NCBI RefSeq assembly: GCF_000878135.1
Contig: NZ_JXQZ01000032.1
Location: 217,556-281,555 of the forward strand
DNA length: 64,000 bases
From: Frigoribacterium sp. MEB024
GTDB taxonomy: Bacteria; Actinomycetota; Actinomycetes; Actinomycetales; Microbacteriaceae
Reading direction: 5' to 3'
Under the pieces are notes generated by a model. It saw only the letters and a list, made by a program, of their open reading frames with translations, made no database searches and was not told where the DNA came from. Position numbers and translations under genes: made by a program. Shown here one piece after another: positions 1-8,355 of the stretch; position 1 is the stretch's first letter, and each line of letters begins with the position of its first letter.

Positions 1-1329
1 GCCCAGGCCGACCTCGGCCTCAGCGACGAGAACCGCCAGTGGGTCGTGACGGCCTACGCGCTCGCCTTCGGCGCGCTGCTGCTGCTCGGTGGTCGGATCG
101 CCGACTTCTGGGGGCGCAAGCGCACCTTCATCGTCGGGATGGTCGGATTCGGCGCCGCCTCGGCGTTCGGCGGACTCGTGCAGACCGGCGGCGAGCTGAT
201 CCTCGCCCGTGGCCTGCAGGGCGTCTTCGCCGCCCTGCTCGCCCCCGCGGCCCTCGCCGTGCTCACCACCACCTTCGCGTCGGGACGTGACCGGAACACC
301 GCCTTCGCGGTCTTCGGTGCCATCTCGGGCGCGGGTGCGGCCGTCGGACTCGTGCTCGGCGGGGTGCTGACCGAGTTCGTCAGCTGGCGCTGGTGCCTGC
401 TCGTCAACGTGCCCATCGTGCTCGTCGCCATCGTCGCCGCCGCCTTCGTGGTGAGCGAGAGCCGGGCCGAGGGTCGCAACCGCCTCGACGTCGTCGGGAC
501 GATCGTCGTCGCCGCCGGCCTCGCCAGCCTCGTCTACGGCTTCACCCGGGCCGAGGACGGCTGGGGGTCGGTCGTCGTCATCGGCTTCATCGCCCTGGGG
601 GCCGGCCTGCTCGCCCTGTTCGTCGTCGTCGAGCGACGGAGCGACCATCCGCTGCTGCCGATGCGCGTGCTCGCCGACCGCGTGCGGGGCGGGGCCTTCC
701 TGGTGCAGCTGATTGTCGGCAGCGTCATGATCGGCGCCCTGCTGTACCTGACCTTCCACCTGCAGATCGTCCTCGGCTTCGGTCCGCTCGAGGCGGGGCT
801 CGCCAGCCTGCCGATGACGCTGGTCATCATGGTCTGCGCTCCCCTGCTCACGAAGCTGCTGCCGGTCGTCGGCCCTCGCCCGATGATGATCGTCGGGCCG
901 CTCGTCGCCGGGGCGGGGTTGCTCTGGCTCGCCACGCAGATCACGGCCGACGGCTCGTACGCCGTCCAGGTGCTGCCGGCCCTGCTCGTCATGGGCGTCG
1001 GCCTCGCCGGCGTCTTCGTGCCCATGCAGAACCTGGCGCTCAGCAGGGTCGCGCCGCACGACGCCGGTGCCGCCAGCGCGACCTCGAACGCCATGATGCA
1101 GATCGGCGGATCGATCGGTCTCGCCGTGTTCACGAACCTCTACGCCGGTGCCGTCGCGTCCTCGACGTCGACGGTGGGCGGGCCGCTCGGTGCGCTGGTC
1201 GACGGCTACTCGGTGGCGTTCCTGGCCGCCGCGATCGCCATGCTGCTCGCGGCGCCGATCTCGTTCTTCCTCATCCGCGGCCGCAAGGAGGACCTGCTGC
1301 CCACCGAGGCGCCCGTGCACCTCGGCTGA
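1..1329 (+). CDS. MFS drug-efflux transporter, DHA2 type (5' truncated)
   Basis: The frame is already open at base 1, so the N-terminus lies outside the window and 442 codons are visible. The protein is almost wholly hydrophobic helices. It carries major facilitator motif A (GGRIADFWGRKR, visible residues 30-41), a motif C-like glycine-rich helix near 100-115, and the WRW...NVPI signature after it that is typical of 14-helix DHA2 (EmrB/QacA) proton antiporters. These export drugs or metabolites across the cytoplasmic membrane; the substrate cannot be read from the sequence. Its TGA stop directly abuts the TGA of the convergent MFS gene, leaving no room for a terminator between them. Confidence 0.9.
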   Translation, partial: AQADLGLSDENRQWVVTAYALAFGALLLLGGRIADFWGRKRTFIVGMVGFGAASAFGGLVQTGGELILARGLQGVFAALLAPAALAVLTTTFASGRDRNTAFAVFGAISGAGAAVGLVLGGVLTEFVSWRWCLLVNVPIVLVAIVAAAFVVSESRAEGRNRLDVVGTIVVAAGLASLVYGFTRAEDGWGSVVVIGFIALGAGLLALFVVVERRSDHPLLPMRVLADRVRGGAFLVQLIVGSVMIGALLYLTFHLQIVLGFGPLEAGLASLPMTLVIMVCAPLLTKLLPVVGPRPMMIVGPLVAGAGLLWLATQITADGSYAVQVLPALLVMGVGLAGVFVPMQNLALSRVAPHDAGAASATSNAMMQIGGSIGLAVFTNLYAGAVASSTSTVGGPLGALVDGYSVAFLAAAIAMLLAAPISFFLIRGRKEDLLPTEAPVHLG

Positions 1330-2547
1330 TCAGGCCGGGGTGGGCGTGCCGGCGGCGGTCCGGGGCAGGCGGATCGCCGCCCCGGCCGCCACGGCCAGCA
1401 GGACGGCCGCGACTCCGAACGCCGCGGGGTACGAGACCGTGTCGACGAGCAGGCCGGCGACGAGCGGTCCGGCGATCGCCCCGACGTCGGAGCACATCGA
1501 GAAGATCGCGACCGGACGACCGCCCCGGGCGCCCGCGGCGTCGCCGACGAGCGCTGCCGGCGCGGTGCCCATGAACGCCGTCGCCACGCCGTAGACGCAG
1601 AGCAGGGCGCCGAGGGTCCAGACGTCCGACGCGAGCGACACCGCGAACAGGGTCACGGCGGCCACCGCGAACGCACCGATCACGGCCGGTCGACGGCCGA
1701 CGGTGTCGACGAAGCGCGCGGCCGGTGCCAGCGCGAGGGTCTGGGCCACCGCCGACGCGGCGAAGAGCAGGCCCGTCCACGCCGTCGGACCGCGCAGGAC
1801 CTCGACCACGAGGACGGGGACGAGGGCGCTGCGCACCCCCAGCGACGACCAGCCCTGCGCGAAGTTGGCCACGCACGCGGTCCGGAACCGCACGTCGCGC
1901 AGCACGACCCCGAGGGGCACCGGAGGCGCGGTGACGATCGTCGAGGAGTGCTGCGGTGCCCGGCGCAAGAGCACGACGCCGACCAGGCCGGCCACGGCGA
2001 GCGTGCCCGCGTAGAAGAAGAACGGCGCCGTCAACGAGACGGTGGCGAGCAGTCCGCCGAGGGCCGGCCCGGCCATCCCGCCGACGAGGAACCCGCCCTG
2101 GTAGAAGCCGACGGCCCGGGCCCGGAGCGACGGATCGGTGGCGCCGAGCAGCAACGTCATCGCCGCGATGCTGAACATGGCCGAGCCGATGCCGCCCGCG
2201 CCCCGGAGCAGGAGGAGTTGCGGGTAGGTCTGGGCGAGCCCGGCGAGACCGCTCGACAGTGCCACGATGCCGATGCCCACCGAGAGCACGACCCGCTCGC
2301 CCATCAGGTCGATGAGTCGCCCCACGAACGGGCTCGCCACGAGGCGCATGAGGGCGAAGGCCGAGAGGACGGCGCCCACCAGGGCGTGGTCGACGCCGAA
2401 GCTGCGGGCGTAGACCGGCAGGACGGGGACGACCACGCCGAAGCCGACCATGACGAAGAAGGCGATCACGCCGAGGACGTAGACGTCGCGGGTGAGACGG
2501 GGGCGGTCGACGTCGGCGACGCGGGGGCGGAACGGGAGCACCGACAC
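1330..2547 (-). CDS. MFS transporter, DHA1-like
   Basis: A 405-residue, 12-helix-type major facilitator protein with a short cytoplasmic N-terminus (about 20 residues), a first helix around residues 25-45 and a motif A-like loop (SPFVGRLIDLMGER). The motif C-like segment GGFLVGGMAGPALGG near residues 150-165 suggests an efflux antiporter. Substrate unknown. Two GTG starts compete: codon 1 at 2547 and codon 3 at 2541. A TAGCCT hexamer at 2553-2548 touches the first and sits 6 bases before the second, so a leaderless start at 2541 is possible. It is divergent from the LLM monooxygenase gene, 76 bases away. Confidence 0.88.
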   Translation of the reverse strand: MSVLPFRPRVADVDRPRLTRDVYVLGVIAFFVMVGFGVVVPVLPVYARSFGVDHALVGAVLSAFALMRLVASPFVGRLIDLMGERVVLSVGIGIVALSSGLAGLAQTYPQLLLLRGAGGIGSAMFSIAAMTLLLGATDPSLRARAVGFYQGGFLVGGMAGPALGGLLATVSLTAPFFFYAGTLAVAGLVGVVLLRRAPQHSSTIVTAPPVPLGVVLRDVRFRTACVANFAQGWSSLGVRSALVPVLVVEVLRGPTAWTGLLFAASAVAQTLALAPAARFVDTVGRRPAVIGAFAVAAVTLFAVSLASDVWTLGALLCVYGVATAFMGTAPAALVGDAAGARGGRPVAIFSMCSDVGAIAGPLVAGLLVDTVSYPAAFGVAAVLLAVAAGAAIRLPRTAAGTPTPA

Positions 2548-2623
2548 AGGCTACGGGGCGTGGAGTGTGACGTCGTGTGTCAGCACGGACGACAGCACGA
2601 GCCCGGGTCGTGAGGATGGCCTC

Positions 2624-4012
2624 ATGACTCGACGAATCCGGTTCAACGCCTTCGACATGAACTGCGTGGGGCACCAGTCCCCCGGTCTCTGGCGGCACCC
2701 CGACGACCGCTCGGCCGACTACACGAAGCTGAGCTACTGGACCTCCCTTGCGCGCCTCCTCGAGAAGGGCGTCTTCGACGGGCTCTTCATCGCCGACGTG
2801 CTGGGCACCTACGACGTCTACGGCGGCAACCACGACGCGGCCCTGCGCAACGGCACCCAGACCCCGGTCGGCGACCCGGTGCTGCTCGTCTCGGCCATGG
2901 CCGCCGCGACCGAGCACCTCGGCTTCGGCATCACGGCCGGCACGGCCTACGAGCACCCCTACCCGTTCGCCCGGCGCATGTCGACGCTCGACCACCTGAC
3001 GGAGGGGCGGGTCGGCTGGAACGTCGTCACCGGCTACCTGCCGAGCGCCGCCCGCAACATGGGGGCCGACGACCAGCTCGACCACGACACCCGCTACGAC
3101 CAGGCGGACGAGTACCTCGAGGTCCTGTACAAGCTGTGGGAGGGGTCGTGGGAGGACGACGCCGTCGTGCGCGATCGCGAGTCGGGCGTCTTCACGGACC
3201 CGACGAAGGTCCATGAGATCGGCCACGACGGCACGTACTACAAGGTGCCCGGCATCCACATCGCCGAGCCCAGCCCTCAACGCACGCCCGTGATCTACCA
3301 GGCGGGTGCCTCGCCGCGGGGCATCCGCTTCGCCGCCGGCAACGCCGAGTCGATCTTCGTGGCCGCCCCGACCAAGGAACGCCTGGCCGCGACGGTCGGC
3401 AAGATCCGGGACGCCCTCGAGGCCGCGGGCCGCGACCGCTACTCGGCGCGCATCTACACGTTGCTGACCATCATCACCGACGCCACCCCCGAGGCGGCCC
3501 GGGCCAAGCACGACGAGTACCGGCGCTACGCCTCCCACGAAGGGGCCCTGACGCTGATGTCGGGCTGGATGGGCGTCGACCTGTCGACCTACTCGCTCGA
3601 CGACCCCGTGGGTGACGTCGAGAGCAACGCCATCCAGTCGGCACTCGCGAACTTCCAGGCGCAGGAGGGCGACACGGGAAAGGAGTGGACGATCCGCGAC
3701 ATCGCCGAGGCGGCGGGGATCGGCGGCCTCGGACCCCGCATCGTCGGGTCCGGCGAGGAGATCGCCGACCAGTTGCAGGAGTGGGTCGACGAGACCGACG
3801 TCGACGGGTTCAACCTCGCCTACGCGATCACTCCCGGCACGTTCGAGGACGTCGTCGAGCACGTCATCCCCGTGCTCCAGGCCCGGGGCGTCTATCCCAC
3901 CGGGTACGAACCGGGCACGCTGCGGCAGAAGCTGTTCGGGCGCGGAGACCGGCTGCCGGACGAGCACCACGGGGCGCGGTACAAGGTCTCGACCGGAGCC
4001 CGCGTCGACTGA
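2624..4012 (+). CDS. LLM-class flavin-dependent monooxygenase (NtaA/SnaA/DszA family)
   Basis: A 462-residue protein resembling the long bacterial luciferase-like monooxygenases of the nitrilotriacetate/dibenzothiophene-sulfone type. These use reduced FMN from a separate reductase and O2. Family features visible: the N-terminal NAFDMNCVGHQ..GLWRHP segment, GVFDGLFIADVLG near residues 50-62, EHPYPFARRMSTLDHLTEGRVGWNVVTG near 110-135, and the FMN/substrate region QAGASPRGIRFAAGNAE near 225-240. ATG 2624 was chosen because homology begins there; the frame extends upstream without conserved sequence. No flavin reductase gene is next to it. A perfect hairpin follows at 4050-4081. The substrate is not predictable. 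Confidence 0.9.
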   Translation: MTRRIRFNAFDMNCVGHQSPGLWRHPDDRSADYTKLSYWTSLARLLEKGVFDGLFIADVLGTYDVYGGNHDAALRNGTQTPVGDPVLLVSAMAAATEHLGFGITAGTAYEHPYPFARRMSTLDHLTEGRVGWNVVTGYLPSAARNMGADDQLDHDTRYDQADEYLEVLYKLWEGSWEDDAVVRDRESGVFTDPTKVHEIGHDGTYYKVPGIHIAEPSPQRTPVIYQAGASPRGIRFAAGNAESIFVAAPTKERLAATVGKIRDALEAAGRDRYSARIYTLLTIITDATPEAARAKHDEYRRYASHEGALTLMSGWMGVDLSTYSLDDPVGDVESNAIQSALANFQAQEGDTGKEWTIRDIAEAAGIGGLGPRIVGSGEEIADQLQEWVDETDVDGFNLAYAITPGTFEDVVEHVIPVLQARGVYPTGYEPGTLRQKLFGRGDRLPDEHHGARYKVSTGARVD

Positions 4013-4049
4013 CGGAGGCCCTGCGGGGCGAGGATCTTAGGATCGTTAC

Positions 4050-4081
4050 AACGGCGTGTCGGCGAAAGTCGACACGCCGTT
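4050..4081 (+). terminator. Hairpin terminator after the LLM monooxygenase
   Basis: Perfect 12-bp inverted repeat: AACGGCGTGTCG at 4050-4061 and CGACACGCCGTT at 4070-4081, with an 8-base loop. It lies 37 bases after the stop and isolates the gene from the ABC operon downstream. There is no long T tract, as is usual in high-GC actinobacteria. Confidence 0.75.
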
Positions 4082-4155
4082 CCCATCAGGGCTTTCGTCC
4101 GTCGGATTTCATAACGGCAGGCGACTCTCGGGCTCCCGGAAGGGTGGTCGGCGAC

Positions 4156-4185
4156 ATGACGCGGCGTCGGGGCCGTGGTTAGTGT
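4156..4185 (+). promoter_or_regulatory. Candidate promoter of the osmoprotectant ABC operon
   Basis: ATGACG (4156-4161) matches four of six bases of a TTGACA -35 box. It is followed after 18 bases by TAGTGT (4180-4185), a TANNNT -10. The start point would be near 4192, giving a leader of about 55 bases that contains the AGGAG ribosome site at 4241-4245. Confidence 0.45.
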
Positions 4186-4245
4186 GGGCGTCGGTCGCCT
4201 CTCGGGGAAGCGACGATTCGGACTGATGGTCGTTGCTCAGAGGAG

Positions 4246-4905
4246 ATGGTCTGCTTGGCGTGGGATTTCGTGGTGGACCGGTGGAGCCAGATCTGGTTCG
4301 CCTCCTGGCAGCACTTCTCCCTCGTGGTGCAGTGCCTCGTCCTGGCCGTGCTCATCTCGGTCGGGCTCGCCGCCCTCGTGCACCGCAGCCCCAAGCTCTA
4401 CGCCCTGGCGAACGGCGTCTCCGCGGTCGGGCTGACCCTCCCGTCCTTCGCGCTCGTCGGCCTGCTGATCCCCTTCGCGGGCTTCGGCGTCGCGCCGTCG
4501 GTCATCGTCGTGACGTTCTTCGCCGCCTTGCCGATCTTGCGGAACGCCGTCGTCGGGCTCCACGAGGTCGACGGCTCCATCATCGAGTCGGCGCGGGGCA
4601 TCGGCATGGGCAGGTTCCGCACCCTCGCGACCGTCCAGATGCCCCTCGCGTGGCCCATCATCCTCACGGGCATCCGCGTGAGCGCCCAGATGGTCATGGG
4701 CATCGCCGCGGTGGCGGCGTACGCGCTGGGGCCCGGCCTCGGCGGCTTCATCTTCTCGGGCCTGTCCCGACTCGGCGGGGCGAACGCGCTCGCCTCCGTG
4801 GTCACGGGCGTGGTGGGCGTCGTCCTGCTCGCCCTCGTCCTCGACCTCCTCCTCGTCGGCCTCGGCCGCCTTACCGTCTCGAGAGGCATCCGTGTCCAGA
4901 ACTGA
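4246..4905 (+). CDS. Osmoprotectant ABC transporter permease 1 (OpuCB/ProW-like)
   Basis: A 219-residue integral membrane protein with about five helices and the BPD_transp_1 cytoplasmic loop (ESARGIGMGRFRTLATVQMPLAWPIIL, near residues 115-140) that couples to the ATPase. Together with the next three genes it forms a type I importer for glycine betaine, choline, proline or a similar compatible solute. The AGGAG at 4241-4245 touches the ATG at 4246, which is too close for a normal start. The in-frame TTG at 4255 has a 9-base spacing and may be the true start. The last 14 bases overlap the ATPase gene, suggesting coupled translation. Confidence 0.9.
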   Translation: MVCLAWDFVVDRWSQIWFASWQHFSLVVQCLVLAVLISVGLAALVHRSPKLYALANGVSAVGLTLPSFALVGLLIPFAGFGVAPSVIVVTFFAALPILRNAVVGLHEVDGSIIESARGIGMGRFRTLATVQMPLAWPIILTGIRVSAQMVMGIAAVAAYALGPGLGGFIFSGLSRLGGANALASVVTGVVGVVLLALVLDLLLVGLGRLTVSRGIRVQN

Positions 4906-6154
4906 CCCCACCCGCGCCTCCTCGTCCCCCTCGGACGAGGTCTCGGGCCGCAGCATCACCCTCGACCAGGTCACCAAGCGGTACCCCGGCCAGGCGAAGC
5001 CGGCGGTCGACGGCATCACCCTCGAGATCCCTGCGGGCAAGATCGTCATGCTCGTCGGGCCCTCCGGCTGTGGCAAGACCACGACCCTGAAGATGATCAA
5101 CCGGCTGATCGAGCCGTCCGAGGGCCGCATCGTCCTGGGCGACGACGACGTCACCTCCATCGACGGCGACGAGCTGCGCCGTCGCATCGGCTACGTGATC
5201 CAGGCCGGCGGGCTGTTCCCGCACATGAGCGTCGCGGCGAACATCGCGATCGTGCCGAAGATGCTCGGCTGGTCGAAGGAGCGCATCTCGGCCCGCGTCG
5301 ACGAGCTGCTCGAACTCGTGTCGCTCGATCCGGCCACGTACCGCGACCGCTACCCGCGCGAGCTCTCGGGTGGTCAGCAGCAGCGGGTCGGCGTCGCGCG
5401 GGCACTGGCGGCCGATCCGCCCGTGCTGCTGATGGACGAGCCCTTCGGTGCCGTCGACCCCATCACCCGCCAACGCCTGCAGGACGAGCTGATCAACATC
5501 CAGCACGAGCTGCAGAAGACCATCGTCATCGTCACCCACGACTTCGACGAGGCCGTGAAGCTCGGCGACTGGATCGTCATCTTCTCCGAGGGCGCGCACA
5601 TCGTGCAGTACGACACCCCGGAGCGCATCCTCGCCGAGCCCGCGAACGAGTTCGTCGAGAACTTCATCGGGTCGGGGGCCGGCCTCAAGCAACTGACGTT
5701 GACGCGCGTGCGCGACGTCGACCTCGCCGAGGCCGTCGTCGCCCGCTCGGGCGAGTCCGCCGCCGACGTCCTCGCCCGGGTCGAGGCCGCCGGCCACGGC
5801 CACGCGGTCGTCGTCGACGACCGGGAACGACCCGTCTCGTGGCCCTCACGCCGCCAGCTCGGCCGGCTCGGCGTGCTGGGGTCGACACCCGACGCCGACC
5901 TGCCCGTCATCGGCAGCGGCGCCACCCTCAACGACGCACTGGACACCATGCTGGTCTCGAGTGCGGGCGCCGCACTGGTCACGGGCCGACGCGACGCATT
6001 CATCGGCGTCATCACGGTCGAGGTCGTGATGGAGGCCATCACCCGGGCGCGCGCATCGGCGGCGGAGGCCCAACACGACGCGCCGGTGGGGACGAACACG
6101 GGCTCCTTCGACATCGTGCCGGGGGCCCCCGCGGACGACGAGGACGCGGCGTGA
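4892..6154 (+). CDS. Osmoprotectant ABC transporter ATP-binding protein with C-terminal CBS region (OpuCA/ProV-like)
   Basis: A 420-residue ATPase. Walker A is GPSGCGKTT (residues 56-64), the signature LSGGQQQR (158-165), Walker B ends in MDEP (181-184), and the switch histidine is in VTHDFDE (H216). After residue 260 comes a regulatory extension whose last part (LNDALDTMLVSSAGAALVTG..FIGVITVEVVMEAI) reads as a CBS motif; in the OpuA/OpuC family such domains sense ionic strength or c-di-AMP. Only one CBS half is clear to me. The GTG start at 4892 has GAGAGG 5 bases upstream and lies inside the previous gene. The stop overlaps the next GTG by 4 bases. Confidence 0.95.
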   Translation: MSRTDPTRASSSPSDEVSGRSITLDQVTKRYPGQAKPAVDGITLEIPAGKIVMLVGPSGCGKTTTLKMINRLIEPSEGRIVLGDDDVTSIDGDELRRRIGYVIQAGGLFPHMSVAANIAIVPKMLGWSKERISARVDELLELVSLDPATYRDRYPRELSGGQQQRVGVARALAADPPVLLMDEPFGAVDPITRQRLQDELINIQHELQKTIVIVTHDFDEAVKLGDWIVIFSEGAHIVQYDTPERILAEPANEFVENFIGSGAGLKQLTLTRVRDVDLAEAVVARSGESAADVLARVEAAGHGHAVVVDDRERPVSWPSRRQLGRLGVLGSTPDADLPVIGSGATLNDALDTMLVSSAGAALVTGRRDAFIGVITVEVVMEAITRARASAAEAQHDAPVGTNTGSFDIVPGAPADDEDAA

Positions 6155-6939
6155 CCGCCTCGGCCGCTCCGGCCTCGATCGACGGGCGCTCGTCCGGTCG
6201 GCGTGGGCCCCGCCCGGCGTGGCTCGGACTGCTCGTGCAACCCGTGGCCGTGCTCGCCGTGTTCGCGGCGTTCGTCGTCTGGCTGACCACGGCCGACCTC
6301 ACGACGGCCGAACGCACCACGCTCAACCCCTCCGACCTGTTGGCCTACACGGGCGAGCACCTCGCCCTGACGTTCGTGTCGGCCGCGATCGTGCTCGTGC
6401 TGGCCATCCCGCTCGGGGTGCTGCTCACCCGGCGCCCGTTCGTCCGCATCAGCGGACCCGTGCTCGTCGTCGCGAACTTCGGGCAGGCCGCTCCGGCCAT
6501 CGGTCTGATCGTGCTGCTCGCGTTCTGGCTCGGCTTCACCTTCTGGGCGGCCGTCGTCGCGCTCGTGCTGTACGCGGTGCTGCCGGTGCTGCGCAACACC
6601 ATGATCGGGCTGCAGAGCGTCGACGCCCGCCTCGTCGAGGCCGGTCGAGGCATGGGCATGAGCGCGTCCGCGGTCCTGCTCAAGGTCGAGCTGCCGCTGG
6701 CCGTCCCCGTGATGCTCTCGGGCATCCGCACGGCCCTCGTGCTGCTCGTCGGGTCGGCGGCCCTCGCCACGTTCATCGGCGCCGGCGGCCTGGGCCTCCT
6801 GATCACCACCGGGGTCAACCTCTTCCTGCCCCGGGTCCTCGTCTCCGGGGCCCTGCTCATCGCTCTGCTCGCTCTCATGATCGACTGGCTGGGTCGTGTC
6901 GTCGAGTACGTCGCCCGTCCGAAGGGACTCCGCGCATGA
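6151..6939 (+). CDS. Osmoprotectant ABC transporter permease 2
   Basis: A 262-residue membrane permease, the partner of the first permease in a heterodimeric channel. An N-terminal tail of about 28 residues is followed by a helix, a periplasmic stretch (TTADLTTAERTTLNPSDLLAY) and five more helices. The ATPase-contacting loop is VEAGRGMGMSASAVLLKVELPLAVPVMLSGIRTA, near residues 165-200. The start is GTG at 6151 because it overlaps the TGA of the ATPase gene in a GTGA junction; upstream sequence in this frame is antisense-like. The 3' end overlaps the binding protein start (ATGA). Confidence 0.93.
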   Translation: MTASAAPASIDGRSSGRRGPRPAWLGLLVQPVAVLAVFAAFVVWLTTADLTTAERTTLNPSDLLAYTGEHLALTFVSAAIVLVLAIPLGVLLTRRPFVRISGPVLVVANFGQAAPAIGLIVLLAFWLGFTFWAAVVALVLYAVLPVLRNTMIGLQSVDARLVEAGRGMGMSASAVLLKVELPLAVPVMLSGIRTALVLLVGSAALATFIGAGGLGLLITTGVNLFLPRVLVSGALLIALLALMIDWLGRVVEYVARPKGLRA

Positions 6940-7949
6940 CCACCTCCCGCCTCCCCCGCCGGCTGCGCCGCGCCTCCTCGTGCCTCGCCGTCGTCGCCGC
7001 GGCGACGGTGGCGCTGACCGGGTGCGGTCTGCAACCGGCGACGGCCTTCGTGCCCGCGGTGGCGCCCGGCTCGATCCGCGCCATCGAGGGGCTGCCCGAC
7101 GACGCGGCCATCACCGTGACGGCGAAGAACTTCACCGAGCAACTGATCCTCGGCAAGATCGCGGTGCTGGCCGCCCAGGCCGCGGGCTTCGAGGTGACCG
7201 ACATGACGAACGTGCCGGGGTCGGTGGCGGTGCGACAGCTGATGCTCGACGGCACGGCCGACATGACCTACGAGTACACCGGCACCGCCTGGCTGACCTA
7301 CCTCGCCGAGGCGGAGGGCATCCCCGACCAGCAGGAGCAGTACGAGGCCGTTCGCGACGCGGACGCCGACAACGGACTGACCTGGCTCGAGCCCGCGCCC
7401 CTCAACAACACCTACGCCATGGCCGTCCGGGCCGAGGCCGCGCCCGAGTTGGGCGACATCACGTCGCTCTCACAGATCGCCGACCTGCCCGTCGACCAGC
7501 GCACCTTCTGCGTCGAGGCAGAGTTCAACTCTCGGGCCGACGGCTTCGCCCCCATGCTCGCGGCCTACGGGCTCGAACTCGGGGCCGCGGACGGCGTGCC
7601 GACGAGCAACGTCAGCATCCTCGACACGGGCACGGTCTACACCGCGACGGACCGGGGCAGCTGCAACTTCGGCGAGGTCTTCACGACCGACGGTCGGATC
7701 GACTCGCTCGACCTCGACGTGCTCGAGGACGACCGCGGGTTCTTCCCCGCCTACAACGCCGCACCGGTGCTCTCGACGGCCACGCTCGAGGAGTACCCGC
7801 AGCTGGCCGAGGTGTACGACGAGATCTCACCCGCCCTCACCGACACCGAGATGCGCCGCCTCAACCTGGCGGTCGACGTCGAGGGCCAGGAGCCGGCCGA
7901 CGTGGCCTTCGACTGGATGGTCGAGCAAGGATTCGTCACCCGTCCGTGA
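6936..7949 (+). CDS. Osmoprotectant-binding lipoprotein (OpuCC/OsmF-like)
   Basis: A 337-residue exported substrate-binding protein. An arginine-rich N-terminus, a hydrophobic core and the lipobox LTGC with Cys30 predict a lipoprotein anchored to the outer face of the membrane. The mature part is a type II periplasmic-binding fold of the glycine betaine/choline family: TVTAKNFTEQLILGKI near residues 52-67, GTADMTYEYTGTAW near 105-118, and the EFNSRADGF region near 195. It captures a quaternary amine or related solute for the preceding ABC components. The ATG overlaps the permease stop. A hairpin at 7981-8010 ends the operon. Confidence 0.93.
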   Translation: MTTSRLPRRLRRASSCLAVVAAATVALTGCGLQPATAFVPAVAPGSIRAIEGLPDDAAITVTAKNFTEQLILGKIAVLAAQAAGFEVTDMTNVPGSVAVRQLMLDGTADMTYEYTGTAWLTYLAEAEGIPDQQEQYEAVRDADADNGLTWLEPAPLNNTYAMAVRAEAAPELGDITSLSQIADLPVDQRTFCVEAEFNSRADGFAPMLAAYGLELGAADGVPTSNVSILDTGTVYTATDRGSCNFGEVFTTDGRIDSLDLDVLEDDRGFFPAYNAAPVLSTATLEEYPQLAEVYDEISPALTDTEMRRLNLAVDVEGQEPADVAFDWMVEQGFVTRP

Positions 7950-7980
7950 CACGCGGGCGAGGGTGATTGTGACGGGTGAT

Positions 7981-8010
7981 GCGCCCCTCGACCGGTCGGT
8001 CGGGGGGCGC
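7981..8010 (+). terminator. Hairpin terminator of the osmoprotectant operon
   Basis: Long stem made of GCGCCCC (7981-7987) with GGGGCGC (8004-8010) and CGACCG (7989-7994) with CGGTCG (7997-8002). A T/G pair joins the two helices and the loop is very short. It starts 31 bases after the binding-protein stop. Confidence 0.65.
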
Positions 8011-8125
8011 TGTCCGTCTGTACCCCACCGGTGTCCTCCGAGAGGGGGACGAGGTCGGATGAACGACACGTGTCGTGATGGTGAACGCCGTCCTCGTTCG
8101 CGTGTCGAGCATCCGTTGGTAGGTG

Positions 8126-8143
8126 TGATCAGGCCTCTGATCA
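8126..8143. promoter_or_regulatory. Interrupted palindrome TGATCAG-N4-CTGATCA
   Basis: Perfect 7-bp arms, TGATCAG (8126-8132) and CTGATCA (8137-8143), around GCCT. Size and symmetry fit a dimeric repressor operator such as GntR or TetR type. The regulator is unknown and is not encoded next to it. Confidence 0.4.
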
Positions 8144-8222
8144 GGTATTTTGCAGAGGGTGACCGGATGCTCGCGTCCTGCCTTCGGAGGGACACGCCGC
8201 ACCGGCCCGTTTCACGGCTCCT

Positions 8223-8244
8223 TGTCACCCCCGCACGGGTGACA
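8223..8244. promoter_or_regulatory. Inverted repeat TGTCACCC-N6-GGGTGACA
   Basis: Perfect 8-bp arms at 8223-8230 and 8237-8244. The half-site recurs in the second palindrome CACCCG-TT-CGGGTG at 8262-8275, suggesting two related operator-like sites. Confidence 0.4.
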
Positions 8245-8261
8245 CGACGGGGGTCGGGAGT

Positions 8262-8275
8262 CACCCGTTCGGGTG
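8262..8275. promoter_or_regulatory. Palindrome CACCCG-TT-CGGGTG
   Basis: Perfect 6-bp arms with a 2-base centre, 17 bases after the inverted repeat ending at 8244. It is followed at 8300-8313 by CCCCCG-AA-CGGGGG, another short perfect palindrome. Confidence 0.35.
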
Positions 8276-8349
8276 TCGGCAACAGGGGGGACACGACCGC
8301 CCCCGAACGGGGGGTCTCGATGGGCTCCTGCGTCGGGTGCCCCCCGAAC

Positions 8350-8355
8350 TAGAGT
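8350..8355 (+). promoter_or_regulatory. Candidate -10 element of the polysaccharide operon
   Basis: TAGAGT fits TANNNT. It is the best -10 candidate upstream of the first gene and would give a transcript start near 8362 and a 5' leader of about 285 bases. No good -35 box is visible at 17-18 bases, so an activator or alternative sigma factor would be needed. Confidence 0.35.

Larger units (their letters stand above)
8011..8349. other. Non-coding regulatory spacer upstream of the polysaccharide operon
   Basis: No convincing gene is present here: the open frames lack recognisable protein character and ribosome sites. The stretch is locally AT-richer around 8141-8152 and is crowded with short inverted repeats listed separately (8126-8143, 8223-8244, 8262-8275, 8300-8313). 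The half-site GGGTGA/TCACCC recurs several times. It most likely holds the control region for the gene cluster starting at 8647. Confidence 0.5.

Noticed and set aside
1271..3970. 899-codon open frame on the minus strand across the MFS and LLM genes
   Set aside because: Low-complexity Arg/Gly/Asp-rich translation typical of antisense frames in GC-rich DNA; it runs opposite a clearly conserved monooxygenase.
7963..8352. 129-codon plus-strand open frame in the spacer before the polysaccharide cluster
   Set aside because: No ribosome site, Arg/Pro-rich composition, and it crosses the terminator hairpin and palindromes.
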